The notes under the pieces: generated by a model
Databases searched by the model: none
Told to the model about the DNA's origin: nothing
Seen by the model: only the letters and a program-made list of their open reading frames with translations
Program-made: the position numbers and the translations under genes
In this document: piece by piece, positions 32,198-43,023 of the stretch
Position numbering within the stretch: position 1 is the first letter of the stretch
Layout of the letters: every line of letters begins with the position of its first letter
DNA from: Gautieria morchelliformis
Taxonomy: Eukaryota > Basidiomycota > Agaricomycetes > Gomphales > Gomphaceae
Length of the DNA: 64,000 nt
Assembly (NCBI GenBank): GCA_015179125.1
Contig: WHVA01000439.1
Span: 1 to 64,000 of the forward strand
Reading direction: 5' to 3'

Positions 32198-33530
32198 TTG
32201 GATCACGTGACCTGTGAACAAACACGTCGGAGTGTGAAAGATAGGCAGGAAGCAAAACAAAACGCGTCTTCTTCCCAATCCAACATGAGCTCCCAATTTT
32301 ATTTCTCCAAAATGTCCAGTGCTGAGATGCAAAAGCACTTCGACGATATGGTGGCGCAAAAGGAGCTGGCGGAAAAACGAGCGGCCGAGGAAGCTGCGCG
32401 GAAAGAGAAGGAACGCCTGGAGGAGGAGCGCAAGGAGGAAGAATGCCGGGAACAGGAACGGAAGGAGAAGGAAAAGAAAGACCGTGAACGCCGCGAGGAG
32501 GAGTCGCGTCTCCACGACGAGCAGCAGACATGGGGCGTGGCTACAAAAGCTGTGGAGGACAAGGTCGTGACAGAAAAGGCGGGAAAACAACAGGTGAGTC
32601 GGAATTGGTGTATGAGATATTCCGAGATTCACGGAAAAATCCTGCCAGAGGATTGTCGAATCCAAGGCGGACTCGGAAAGCACGGCGGAAAGCACGCCGC
32701 CCCCAGAGGGCAAGGGGAAACAGAAACAAGTTGCCCCTGTGCTGAATGTTGTTGCGGAATGGAAATGGAGGGCGGACGAGTTCCAACAGGCCAGGAAGAA
32801 CAAGCTGGCCCGGATGCTGGAGTTGCGGGAATTGGGACTGGAAAATCCCGTGACTAAGAAGCGGAAAACAAGGGACGGCGAAGAGGAGAAAGCTCCATGT
32901 GACACATGCGAGTCCAAAGGCTTGGACTGCGTGTGGTCCACAAATCCGTGGGAAACGTCCTGTGACCAGTACCAGGACAAGAAGAGGCGCTGCATCGTGG
33001 ACGGGTGTGCCACAAGGGTGGAGCATAAAAGGCGAAAGGTTGAGACCGAGGGGCCTGAAACCCCGAAGTCGAAACTGGGACCGAGCGGAGGAAAGTCCGC
33101 GGAAGGATTTCCGGTGGCTGGAAACTCGGAGGCAGCGGTCCTAAACCGCTTCACCATGGCCTCTCCTTTACTCGATATTGCCAAGTCACTGAGGGGTATG
33201 TGGAAAACGCAATGCGGAATCCGGAGTGTTCTGCTGGAAATGGTGGAAATTCAACAGCATCAGGTTCTTTCGTTCCAGAACCAGATGTCTGTCATGTCGA
33301 CAGTCCTAGAACAGGTGAACCGGGAAATGCGATGGTGGAATGATTGGGTCCGGGAACGGATGGAGTTGCGAATGTGGGAGCAGGGGAATAGGGCGGAAGT
33401 GGGTCCGAGTGATAGGGCAGAAGCAAGGGACAGGGTGGGGACCGAGTTGGTGAATGTGGAGGTAGGACATGCGGAAGAAGGGCCGGAAGCGGAGAACGAG
33501 GGTGAGGGGGAAACAATGATGGAGGAGTAA
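32198..33530 (+). CDS. Antisense accessory gene of the retroelement: coiled coil plus zinc-cluster-like motif
   Basis: Two open exons on the strand opposite to pol, separated by a canonical 55-bp GT-AG intron (32594-32648). Starts at ATG 32198 or, more likely, 32285 (MSSQFYFSKMSSAEMQKHF). The first exon is an uninterrupted Glu/Lys/Arg-rich coiled coil (KERLEEERKEEECREQERKE). The second begins with IVESKADSES and has WRADEFQQARKNKLARMLEL, then a Cys-rich motif CDTCESKGLDCVWS followed by SCDQYQDKKRRC, spaced like a fungal Zn2Cys6 cluster, a basic stretch (EHKRRKVE), a helical region and an acidic tail. It ends 176 bp from the end of pol, tail-to-tail, and starts near the LTR. The frame looks open throughout, although gag-pol is not. 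It may bind DNA or RNA; this is inference from the motif. Confidence 0.7.
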
Positions 33531-33706
33531 GGATTGAAAAACTTGTAACATCGTTTCTTGAAGTGTCGGAAATCATAACGGAAAATTAATCGGAATTGTG
33601 TTGTGACTTGAGAACTGTAAGAATAAATGAGGGCATTGGAAGTGGGGTCAGAATTGACTAGGGCGCGGAAATGGGGCCAGGCTTATCAGGATATGACTTG
33701 TGAAAA

Positions 33707-36700
33707 TCAGAGACGAGGAGAGGCGTGGTCTAGTTCCATGGCGGAAATCCACGAGGTCTCTTTGTCGGTGTTTTCGTAGTCTGCCCACTTGACTAGGTAC
33801 TGGAGTTGGCAGCGGTATCGTCTGTCGAGCTTGGAATTGAGAATTTCTGAGATCTCATATTCCGGTTCTCTGTCGATGATCACTGGCGGAGGCGGAGGTT
33901 GTTCTCTATTCGGAATTGTATTCGGAACTGCTTGCTCAAGCATGGAGATGTGGAATACCCGATGTACTGCGCGCATATTGTCAGGAAGTCTGAGAGTGAA
34001 AGAATGACTGCTGGCCTTAGCGATGATCTCGTAAGGGCCAAGGTATTTTTCAGAGAGCTTCTTCGAGGGGCGAGTGGTGCGGAAGTTTTCAGCTTTGACA
34101 AATACTTTGTTGCCTATGTTGAATACCGGTTGCGGAAGGTGTTTCCGATCAGCGGAAGTTTGGTATCTCTTTTGGGCAGCAGAAATGTTCTCTCGGAGGT
34201 GCTGGTGAAGGTCGCCGAGTTCCACAACGAAATCTCGGGCTCTTGCATAGGCGAGGTCGTGTTCAGGGTGGATGGCGAGATTCGGGTGGTAGCCCTTGTT
34301 GGCGTAGAAGGGTGAAATTCCGGTGGTAGCAGAAGGCGCCTTGTTGTAGGCAAATTCTGCGAGTGGAAGGAGGTCGGACAAATTGCTGTGTTGGTAGTTG
34401 CAATAGACGCGGAGATACTGCTCAAGGGTCTGATTAGTACGTTCCGTTTGTCCGTCACCTTCGGGATGATAACTGGAAGTGAAGTGGAGTTTCATGTCGA
34501 GAGCCTTGCCGAGTGTGCGGAAAAAGGATGACACGAATTCTGATCCACAGTCGGAAGTGACATGGGAAGAGATTCCGTGCTTGGAAAAGACGTGGAGCAT
34601 GAAGAGTTGTGCGAGCTGGGCGGAAGTGATGGTGTCGTAAGTCGGAATAAAGATGGACTGCTTTGTAAGGCGGTCAACGATAACTAGAATGGTATCATAT
34701 CCAGATGACTTAGGAAGTTTCTCGATGAAGTCCATGGATATCGAATTCCACAGTTGTTCCGGGATCGGAAGTTGCTTCAGGAGGCCGTAGGGTTTGTGAC
34801 GTTGGGGCTTGGCTCACATACAGGTGGTGCATGACTTGCAGTAGTCTTGGACCATCTTGCAGAGAAGAGGCCAAGTGTAGGTAGGTTGGATTATGTCGAG
34901 GGTCTTGTTTTGGCCTTGGTGTCCTGAGAGAAGGTGATCATGGCTTTTCTGGAGCATGCAAAGTCGTAGATCGTTGGTATCTGGAATGTAAATCCGGGAC
35001 TTGTAACGGAGAAATCCGTCGGAATCGAGGGACCATCCAGGACTGGTTGGGTCATCGAGGTGGGTTGCAGAGATGGGGTCGGAACGAAGTGCGGAACGGA
35101 TGTCGGAATGGAGAGACTCGGTGTCCATAATGATTGAGGCGCGGAGTAGCGGAAACTGCAATGCTGTGGCACGCAGGGATGATGTCAGTTGCTCAGTGGA
35201 GAATACTGGGTGGAAATTGTGCGGATTAACGCTGGCATAGTTGCTACTTCCCTCTTTTGGGTAGACGTCCCAACATCTAGTGAGTGCGTCGGGTTTTGCT
35301 CCGAGCTTTCTGGGGCAGAAGCGGATCACCATGTTGAACTGTGAGAGATATTCAGACCAGTGGACTTGACGGCGAGTAAAAATCTTAGTAGTCGCAAAAT
35401 ACTCAAGGTTTTTATGATCCGTTACAACGTTGATTGGATAAGTTGGACCTTCAAGGTAGTGTCTCCAGATTTTTAGGGCTTCGAAAATCACAAGTAGTTC
35501 CTTATCGTGGACGTCGTAGTTGAGTTCCGGGGCGAAAAAGGTGCAGGAATGGAAGGCGATCAGATGAATTTCTCCGTCATTGGGGGAAATGATAGAAAGG
35601 ATGGCGGCTAGCGCATAGTCAGAAGCGTCGGTTTCGAGTACAAGTTGGGCATCAGGGATCCAGAAACTGAGTATAGGAGCCGTAGTGAAGGCCGATTTGA
35701 GGGCTTCAAATGTGGAACGGCATTCCGGAGTGAAATTCCATGGGGCACCCTTCCTGGTGAGACGCGTGAGCAGTGGAACAGTAATGTCGGAAAAATTATA
35801 AATGAAATGCCGGTAAAACTTGGCGAAGCCAAGGAAAGACTGTACATCCTTAACACGTCGGGGTTTGGGCCATTCTTGAATTGCCCTGACTTTGTCCTCT
35901 GCCATGGTAAGACCCTTAGGAGAGAGGATGTAGCCAAGGTATTTGACCGTGTTGCGATGCCATTCGCATTTCTCTGCTTTTGCGTAGAGGTGGTGTTTGC
36001 GTAGACGGCGGAGTACTTCGCGGACATGTTCCCGATGTTTTTCTGGTGTGTCAGAATAGATGAGGATGTCGTCAATGTAGACTAGAACGCATACGTCGAG
36101 GAGGTCGGAAAATATGTCGTTCATAAAGCGCTGAAAAGCGGCGGGAGGATTGGTTAGACCGAAAGGCATGACAACCCACTCAAAAGCACCGTAGCGAGTG
36201 CGGAAGGTGGTTTTCCACTCATCACCTTCGTGGATGCAGACAAGGTGATAAGCGTGCCGGAGGTCAATTTTGGTGTAGATCTTCACCCTGCGGGGAGTGT
36301 CGAGTAGGTCGGAAATGCGTGGAAGCGGATATTTGTCCTTCTTAGTGAGGGCATTGAGTCCACGGAAATCAATGCAGAGGCCGAGAGACCCGTCCTTCTT
36401 CTTGACGAAAAGGACCTGGGCGCCATGCGGAGACAGCAAAGGGCGGATGAAGCCCATGTTGAGATGTTCATCGACGAACTCTCAGAGAGTCTGGAGTTCA
36501 CTTTGTGAAAGGGAGTAGATCGGTCCAAGGGGCGGAGATGCTCCTTCTTCCAAATCTATCTTCAAATCGTAAGGTCGATGTTCAGCAGGTTTATCAGCTT
36601 TGGCCTTGTTGAACACATCCGGGAAGTCACAATATTCTTCCGGAACTGAGCTCATGTCGACTGGAGCGGAAGTCGAGGCGGAACAGCCTTGAGTGAAGCC

Positions 36701-38765
36701 GAATTGGAAAGGTGAAGCTGGAAAACGGTCGTATCTTCTTGCCGTTGCAATACACGGAAAGCAGTGGTGGAAACGAGCGCAATTCGAGGAGCTTCGAGGG
36801 GCGGAGGTGCTAAAGCGGGACTGGAGTGCGGAACTGAGTCCACAAGCGGAGTTGCAGAAGAGGCCTGAGCCATCCTTGCGGATGACGTCGGAATAGATGG
36901 AAGTTGATCTGGGGTACGGAACTGTATCTGACCCAATGCCCAGTTAATCGACGGTTTATATGAGGTGAGCCAATTGTGCCCTAGTACAATGGAACAGCTA
37001 GCATCTAGCGGAGTAACGTAAAAAATAACTTCATGGTTGTCCCCAGTAGCGAAACGGATAGACAGGTCCACGACTTGGGAAATTGCTGTGTTGGATGACC
37101 CATCGAAAAGGTGGAGTGGAATTGTCGGAATGTTGCGGGTCGGAAGTTTATGTTTCAAAACAAAGTCAGAATCGAGGAAACAATGAGTCGAACCAGAGTC
37201 GATCAATGCTGTAAACAGGGGTGCGGAAATGGTGTCAGAACTGAGCAGAACTGAGAGGGAGTCGGAGGACCAAAGAGCGGATGCATTGAGTTTAACCTTG
37301 TTAGTCGCACGAATGGGGTCAACACAGCCCTCAGCTCGTGTGGAGGCCGGAGGACTGCTAACTATTTTTTTGCATCCGTAGCAGGAGTCGCTTCAGATTT
37401 CTCTTCCGTCTTCGCCGCGTGGCCCTTGGCCTTGGCAGCGGAAGCGGAAGCTTGGGTGCAATCACGAGCGACGTGACCGTCTTTGACGCAGAAAAGGCAA
37501 AGGTTGTTGTCCATGCAACGCTGGCGTTCTGCGGGGGTTAGTTTTCCGTCCTTCCCAAGTTTGTCGGAAAGGTCTGGAGTGCTTTTCCGGGCGTTGGTGT
37601 TGGAACCAGAGGCCTGGTTGTTGTGAGGGGTGGAGTTGTTGTTCCGGTTGCCGGAGTTGGAGCCGGAACTGTTGTTGTTGTTGTTTCCGGAGTTGTTGTT
37701 TCCAGAATTAGTCTTCTTCTTGTCTTTGTCAGACTTCTTGTCGGAAGACTTGTCGTTCTTGCTCTGGGTGGAATTTTTGCGAGCGATCTCGGAATGTCTT
37801 TCCCAGTAGCGTGAATCGATGGATTGGGCAAGGTTGCGGAGGTCGGTAAGGGTGGCGGGCTTTCCGATGCGGGTAATTTCATCCTTGATCCGGGATGGCA
37901 AGCCCATGTAGAATTAGCGTCGGAGTGCTGCTTCTCCCCATTGGACTTGAGGAGCAAGCTGCTGGAATGTGACAATATATTTAGCTATCTTATGAGTGTC
38001 TTTCATACAAAGCTTATCGAGTTCATTTTCCGCATCGGCTTCCATATCAAATGGTCCGAAATTGCTGCGGAGTTCGGAAACGAAGGTGTGGTAATCGTCA
38101 GCCCAATCGATGAGGGCGAACGGGTCCATGAGGGCGGGTTCGAAATAGTCGAGAGCCGTGCCTTGGAGATAGGAAAGGGCGTAATTGACCTTTCGTTCGT
38201 CATCGGGAAAGGTGTCGGGACGATCGTGGAAGTTGAGTTGAAGCTGGACCAGAAATGGCTGGAGCTTCTTGGGGTCAGAACCGTCAAACTGATCTTATTC
38301 GTGGACCTTGGTCTTGGGGCGTGGTGGTGCTTGGGCCGGGCACTGGAGTTGTCCGGCTAGCATGGCGATAGCTTGTGCAAGATCCAGAACTGGTGTGGGT
38401 GGAACTGGGTTGGCGGGAATTGGAGGTGGAGGACCGCCTGGAGGACCGCCAGGTGGGCCGCCATGAGGGCCGCTGGGAGGTGGTCCTGGTGGAGGTGGTG
38501 GTGGTGGAGCTGGGCGTCAGAATGACGCTGCTGTTTGTTCGCCGCTGCTGCTCGACGTGTTTCCGTCGTAGTCGGGATTGTTGTCGGGATTAGCATCGGG
38601 AACTTCTTCAAAACATTGTGGAATGGTGTCGGAAAGCTCATTGTCTGCACGAGAGCTGCTGGAGGGTTCCGTGTGCCTTAGTGCTGCGGATCTAAGACTG
38701 CCAAAATAAGAGAGAGCTTCGCCAGCTCCTGCTCGAGCTGAAGTAGCTGTGGTACAAGGAGGCAT
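33707..38765 (-). pseudogene. pol: Broken gag-pol of the Ty3/gypsy element
   Basis: Domain landmarks in order along the minus strand: gag from about 38765 with a proline-rich linker, a capsid-like part (WADDYHTFVSELRSNFGPF) and a nucleocapsid knuckle CLFCVKDGHVARDC at about 37460-37503; aspartic protease with MIDSGSTHCFLD near 37200; reverse transcriptase at about 36450-35750 (FVKKKDGSLGLCIDF, VYIDDILIYS); RNase H at about 35640-35290 (ETDASDYALAAI); integrase from about 34970 (DHLLSGHQGQNKTL, then CKSCTTCM, MDFIEKLP, SDCGSEFV, GDGQTERTNQ); and a chromodomain-like tail at about 33860-33720 (YEISEILNSK, LQYLVKWADYENTDKETSW). A fossil, with about half a dozen interruptions across the region. 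Confidence 0.9.
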
Positions 38766-38798
38766 AGTGATAGTTATCGGGTGGGAATCAGATAATAC

Positions 38799-39446
38799 TG
38801 TTATGTATCGAGATTTCCGCTAAGTCGGAACTGGAAAGGACAGTGGCTTCAACTTATAGGTTGCGCACCCAATGAACTATCGTCCTAAGTATTTCAGAAA
38901 TGAGTCGGAAGTCAGAAAGTACTGAACTAAAGGTTGGTCGGAACTTGAGTCAGAAAACGGAAGGCAGAAGGCGGAGAGATGGAGGTCTTGCTATACTTGC
39001 TGTGCTAAGAACAGGAGATGGAGCGAAGGAAATCAAGTATCGGAGATGATTATCTGATTGCAGAATAACAGACATACATGACAGGCTTTTATACAAAGAG
39101 CTGAGACAAAAAGTAATGAGAAGGTACTAAGCAAATTCTGGGGGGAGCGGAAGTCGGGTAAACATGCGTGGGAACTAACTAATTGGGACCAATGGGACTA
39201 CAAGGGGGGTTCAGGGTAAGGTAAAACAATGGCAAAGAACAAGGGGTCAAAAAATATATCTGACAACGAACTACAAGGGTCACCAGATATATGATCTTGA
39301 TGAATGATGAAGCGGGTCCGGAGTGTCCGAGTAATAGAGTCGAAAGAACAAGGGAGTAGAACAAGGGGTGGGATGTCAGAAATATCGGAGGGGCGGAAAG
39401 TGTTGTGGAACTGAAGGTCGGAAGTCGGAAATGCACGGTCGTAACA
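38799..39446 (-). repeat. LTR (5' LTR relative to pol)
   Basis: TGTTATGTATCGAG to GGTCGTAACA on the plus strand, 648 bp, the same length as its partner at 31511. Gag starts 34 bp inside it. Confidence 0.95.
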
Positions 39447-39574
39447 GCCCCGCCATGCACATGCACGTGGAGTGGGTGCAGTCAAGGAGGCAGTTTGCGG
39501 TGATCCACCCATAGACACCTGTGCCATACGTCGTCAGCCAACTGCACCCACTCCGTGCGCATGTGCATGGCGGG
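39447..39574. repeat. Inverted repeat with 35-bp arms
   Basis: CCCCGCCATGCACATGCACG and the following TGGAGTGGGTGCAGT are repeated in inverted form about 55 bp later (ACTGCACCCACTCCG, then GCATGTGCATGGCGGGG). The left arm begins inside the target duplication of the LTR element, so the retroelement inserted at the very edge of this palindrome. Confidence 0.75.
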
Positions 39575-40380
39575 GCTCGACATACCCGATCGTTCCTGTC
39601 CTCCTCATGGAGGACGGGTACCTCGCCTGGAACCTCACCCACACCACCTTCAATATCAGGCTACTCTTCTTGTGCAGCACCTGGTGATATAAATCTGAGC
39701 GGGCGGAAGGCACACAAGTGTTCCAGACAGAAGACCACGTCGCAGCTAGTGTCCTCACATGCGTCGAAACCCAAATGCACACCTTTGTGAGCCTAATGGC
39801 ATGAACCGACCCAAGGGGTCATTTGTGTGTACCTTCACCTTGAACTGAGAGGAACACTTACGCCAACTCTTCCTTACCATGCCTTTCTTGTAGGCACCTT
39901 CACTGCCTGCCCTATTGCGTTTCACCTCTCTGGCAGCGTCATTCTCTTTCTCTTCGAGAACAGTAACACACCCTGCTCGCTCGAAAACATGGTTGGAACA
40001 CCATAGAATTGGGTTCCTAAAAGCACCTGACATGTGTCTTGTGCCCTCACTGCCTGCGCGACCCCTTTGCGGGTTCCTTATCTGGCCATTTTCCTTTTCC
40101 TGGGCAGTCAAAAGAGGACTGGCTTGTACATGTGAGCGGTCGGATTGTTCATGCATCACCAGACTTTGTGCACCTCCCAGTCTGCATCTGGGAGGTTCCT
40201 GACCTTAGTGTACAATTGCAGGGCTTTGCAAAACCACATGTGCTGTGTGATCCCTTGCGATGTGCACCGCATTGTCAAGTGCTCCAAGCACCTTAGCTTG
40301 GCTCACAAGATTGTTCACAGCAGGCTGGTCATCTGGCTTGAGTATACGCAGTGATCCTATGGGTATGAACAACTCTATAG
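39575..40380. other. No certain gene
   Basis: A short open stretch near 39600 (MEDGYLAWNLTHTTFNI) looks protein-like but is not continued. Two approximately 80-bp segments around 39895-39965 and 40045-40110 are related to each other (CACTGCCTG ... TTCC/TTCTCTTTC ... ). No family is recognised. Confidence 0.35.
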
Positions 40381-40385
40381 TTGGT

Positions 40386-42304
40386 TACAAGGACGACACG
40401 GGGGAGATGAAGTGAGGTGAGGGCAAGATATCAGCGACCAGACCCATAGAGCGAGGCATGGATCAGGGTTGCCCCCTCTCCGTGATCGCGTACCAGTTCT
40501 ACAATGCGGACCTGCTCAACATTGTGCAGAGAAAGAGAGGAGAGGGCTGTGAGGGATTCGTAGACAACACGACCTTAACAGCGGAAGGGAAGGACCTACC
40601 TGAAACCTTCAGTAGGTTGACGGATATGATGGTAAGGACCGAGGGAGCATATGACTGGGCAGAGGAGCATCAGTGCCAATTTGTGGTGGAAAAATTCGGG
40701 CTGATGGGGCTTCCCAGAAGAAGAGAGAAAGACCCAGCGAGGCTGAGGAAGACCAGGCCAATGGAGAGACCCTCAATAAAGATAGGGAGACATGTGGTGG
40801 GGCCCACAGTGACATACAAGTTCCTGGGGGTGATAATGGACCAGGAACTGAGATTCAAGGAGCACATCAATTACGCCTTGAAGAAAGGGGAAGCGTACAT
40901 AAGTCAATACAAGAGACTAGCGAAGCCCTCGAGAGGGATAGTAGCTAAGTACATGAGGACATATTATCTGACGGTCGCGATACCGAGAATGCTGTATGCC
41001 GCTGACGTCTTCCTCACGCCAGCAACAGATAGGGCCAAGGGTACGAAGGGGTTCGTGAACAAACTAGGCAGAATCCAGAGACAAGTCACACTAGACATCA
41101 CGGGAGCACTCAAAACCACTGCCACCGACACACTCGACGTGCATGCTAATCTCCTCCCGTTCCCACTGCTGGTGACAAAGCTAGTACACAGGGCAGCAGT
41201 GTGGCTGGCGTGCCTACCCCAGAGTCATCCTCTAGCAGAGAGGATGAGGAGAGCAGCAAGGAGGTACGTCAAGCGACACAGGTCCCCCCTTCACGAGATG
41301 ATGCACACTTTCGAGCTAAACCCAGATACGAAGTGGTACTCAGGCCCAAATGGATGCCGGCATTCAGCGCAAGGATCCCGCCAACCAAAGAAAAATCCAA
41401 AGAAGAGATAGGTGCAGACAGAACAGAGGTAGTGGTGTACACGGACGGGTCGTGCATGGAAGGCGGTGTAGGGGCGACCGCAGTGATGTACAGAAACGGG
41501 AGAGAATGCAGGTCAGCAAGGTTGTACACGGGTCCAGAAAGCGAACACACCATTTTCGAAGCCGAGCTAGCAGGAGCGGCCATAGGAGCAAAGATGCTGA
41601 GCATGGAGAGGGGCGGGAGATACACAATAGCCCTGGACAACCAAGCGGCGATCCAGACAACCAGGAGGGAGCATGCCATTCCCGGTCAGTACCTCGTCAA
41701 CGCAGTGCACAAGCAAATCCAAGGTGTAGTTCAACAACAAGCAGGAGTCAAGGTGACCATGAGATGGGTGCCGGGCCACGAAGGAATACAAGAAAATGAG
41801 AGGGCAGACGAGGAAGCAAAAAAGGCGCCGTGCGGAGAGACCAGTGAAGAAAGAGATATACCAATCGAGTGCCAGGGAACACTACCTGTGAGCAGGGCGG
41901 CTGAGATCCAGAGACATGATGCAAAGCTGAAGCAAAAAGCAAGGGAAATCTTTGCTAAGTCCCCCAGAGCTATGCGCACACACGAAATTGACCCCACTAT
42001 GCCGTCGGCAGCGTTCGTGAAAATTATGAAGAATATGCTGTGCAAACAAGCCAGCCTGCTCGTGCAGCTGAGGACAGGACACATACTCTTGAACAAACAC
42101 TTACACAAGATAGGAAAGGCGGGGTCACCCCTGTGCCCAGCATGCAGAAACGCGCAGGAGACAGTACAGCACTACTTGTTCCAGTGCCCAGCATACAGGG
42201 AGCAGAGGAAGAGGCTGGAGACAAAGCTGAAAAGAGGTGCAAGATCCGTAAGGACGCTGCTAGGAGTGCACAAAGCGCTAGAACATCTATTCGGGTATAT
42301 ATAG
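40386..42304 (+). pseudogene. LINE ORF2 remnant: RT C-terminus, RNase H, zinc knuckle
   Basis: RT thumb and downstream region read VTYKFLGVIMDQELRFKEHI, YLTVAIPRMLYAADVF and RIQRQVTLDITGALKTTATD. RNase H follows in another frame from about 41430: VVVYTDGSCMEGGVGA (Asp), HTIFEAELAGAAIGAKML (Glu), YTIALDNQAAI (Asp) and WVPGHEGIQENERADEEAKK (His, Asp), so all catalytic residues are visible. The C-terminal knuckle is CPACRNAQETVQHYLFQCPA (CCHC). RNase H plus knuckle after the RT is typical of the Tad and I clades. It ends at 42302-42304. Confidence 0.85.
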
Positions 42305-42593
42305 GACACAAAGCGGTTTGAGAATCAGTATGGAGACATCACACTACCGCCGGCAAAAGAGAACAAGGGGAGAAGAGCATGCAGAAGACAGCGCAGAGAG
42401 AGGAGACGCTAATCACACACCTCACCCACAAAGGCACAGACACACTCGGGGCCATGCCCCTCAAGCATAAGCAGAGATAGAGGTCTAAAGGAGAGAGGGA
42501 GGAAACACAATGAAGAAAATGTATATACCATCTTACATAGGGCGCCGCCCCAAAAGACGTAAAATGGGAAGACAAAAAAAAAAAAAAAAAAAA
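40386..42593 (+). mobile_element. 5'-truncated LINE (Tad1/I-like) with poly-A tail
   Basis: The left edge falls within the reverse transcriptase (YKDDTGEMK, then SATRPIERGMDQGCPLSV), so only the C-terminal half of ORF2 is present. After the RT come an RNase H domain and a Cys/His knuckle. The 3' UTR ends with GGGCGCCGCCCC and a 20-base A run (42574-42593). There are at least two breaks: a TGA at 40413 and a frame change near 41350 between RT and RNase H. No clear target duplication was found. The poly-A tail and 5' truncation are the hallmarks of target-primed reverse transcription. Confidence 0.9.
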
Positions 42594-43023
42594 CCAGTCT
42601 CAGACACCAACACCTGTATCCTGGACCATAGTACAGGCCCCTGCCTGTGATTGACGGTGACCATTATTATTTATACTATATTTGCAAATGTGCATGTTGG
42701 AGTGCTATTTGGCACTGAGGCATCCTGAGCCTTGATGTCAGGTGGTCCAGTGTGTAAGGATGTGATGATGGTATGGTATGCCTCGTAGCGTTTGCAAATA
42801 ACCTAACCAAACATTTCCTTCAGACCAGGTCAGGATCCCAGGCACACAAACCCCACACAGTTCCTCTCCATGTTCTCAGCCAAGCCCATCCCTCCATATT
42901 CCTCAAGATGCAATTCTCCAATCTGCACCTAGTGGACATATATATACATATATCAATATATATCTACTATTTTTGATGGTATGGGTTGGCCAGAGTGAGC
43001 AGATATCCACAACCTCTCTGGTG

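Larger units (their letters stand above)
31511..39446 (-). mobile_element. Ty3/gypsy chromovirus, structurally complete, broken
   Basis: Two 648-bp LTRs flank about 6.6 kb of internal sequence, and the whole is flanked by a perfect 5-bp target duplication GCCCC (31506-31510 and 39447-39451). On the minus strand the order is gag, protease, RT, RNase H, integrase and a chromodomain-like tail. On the plus strand an extra gene lies between pol and the LTR at 31511. Gag-pol is broken, with about half a dozen interruptions. The LTRs differ at about 34 positions by my count (about 5 percent), mostly transitions, so the insertion is of middle age and its CpG-type sites have decayed faster than the rest. 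Confidence 0.95.

Noticed and set aside
33292-33576. Minus-strand Pro/Ser-rich ORF in the antisense gene region of the second Ty3/gypsy element
   Set aside because: It is the shadow of the open plus-strand exon 32649-33530, whose charged, structured composition is more gene-like.
39755-40159. Minus-strand ORF with an internal EKEN...RAGSEG repeat as a real repeat protein
   Set aside because: The protein repeat follows from a short DNA duplication; no start context, introns or homologous family were recognised, so I left it in the spacer entry.
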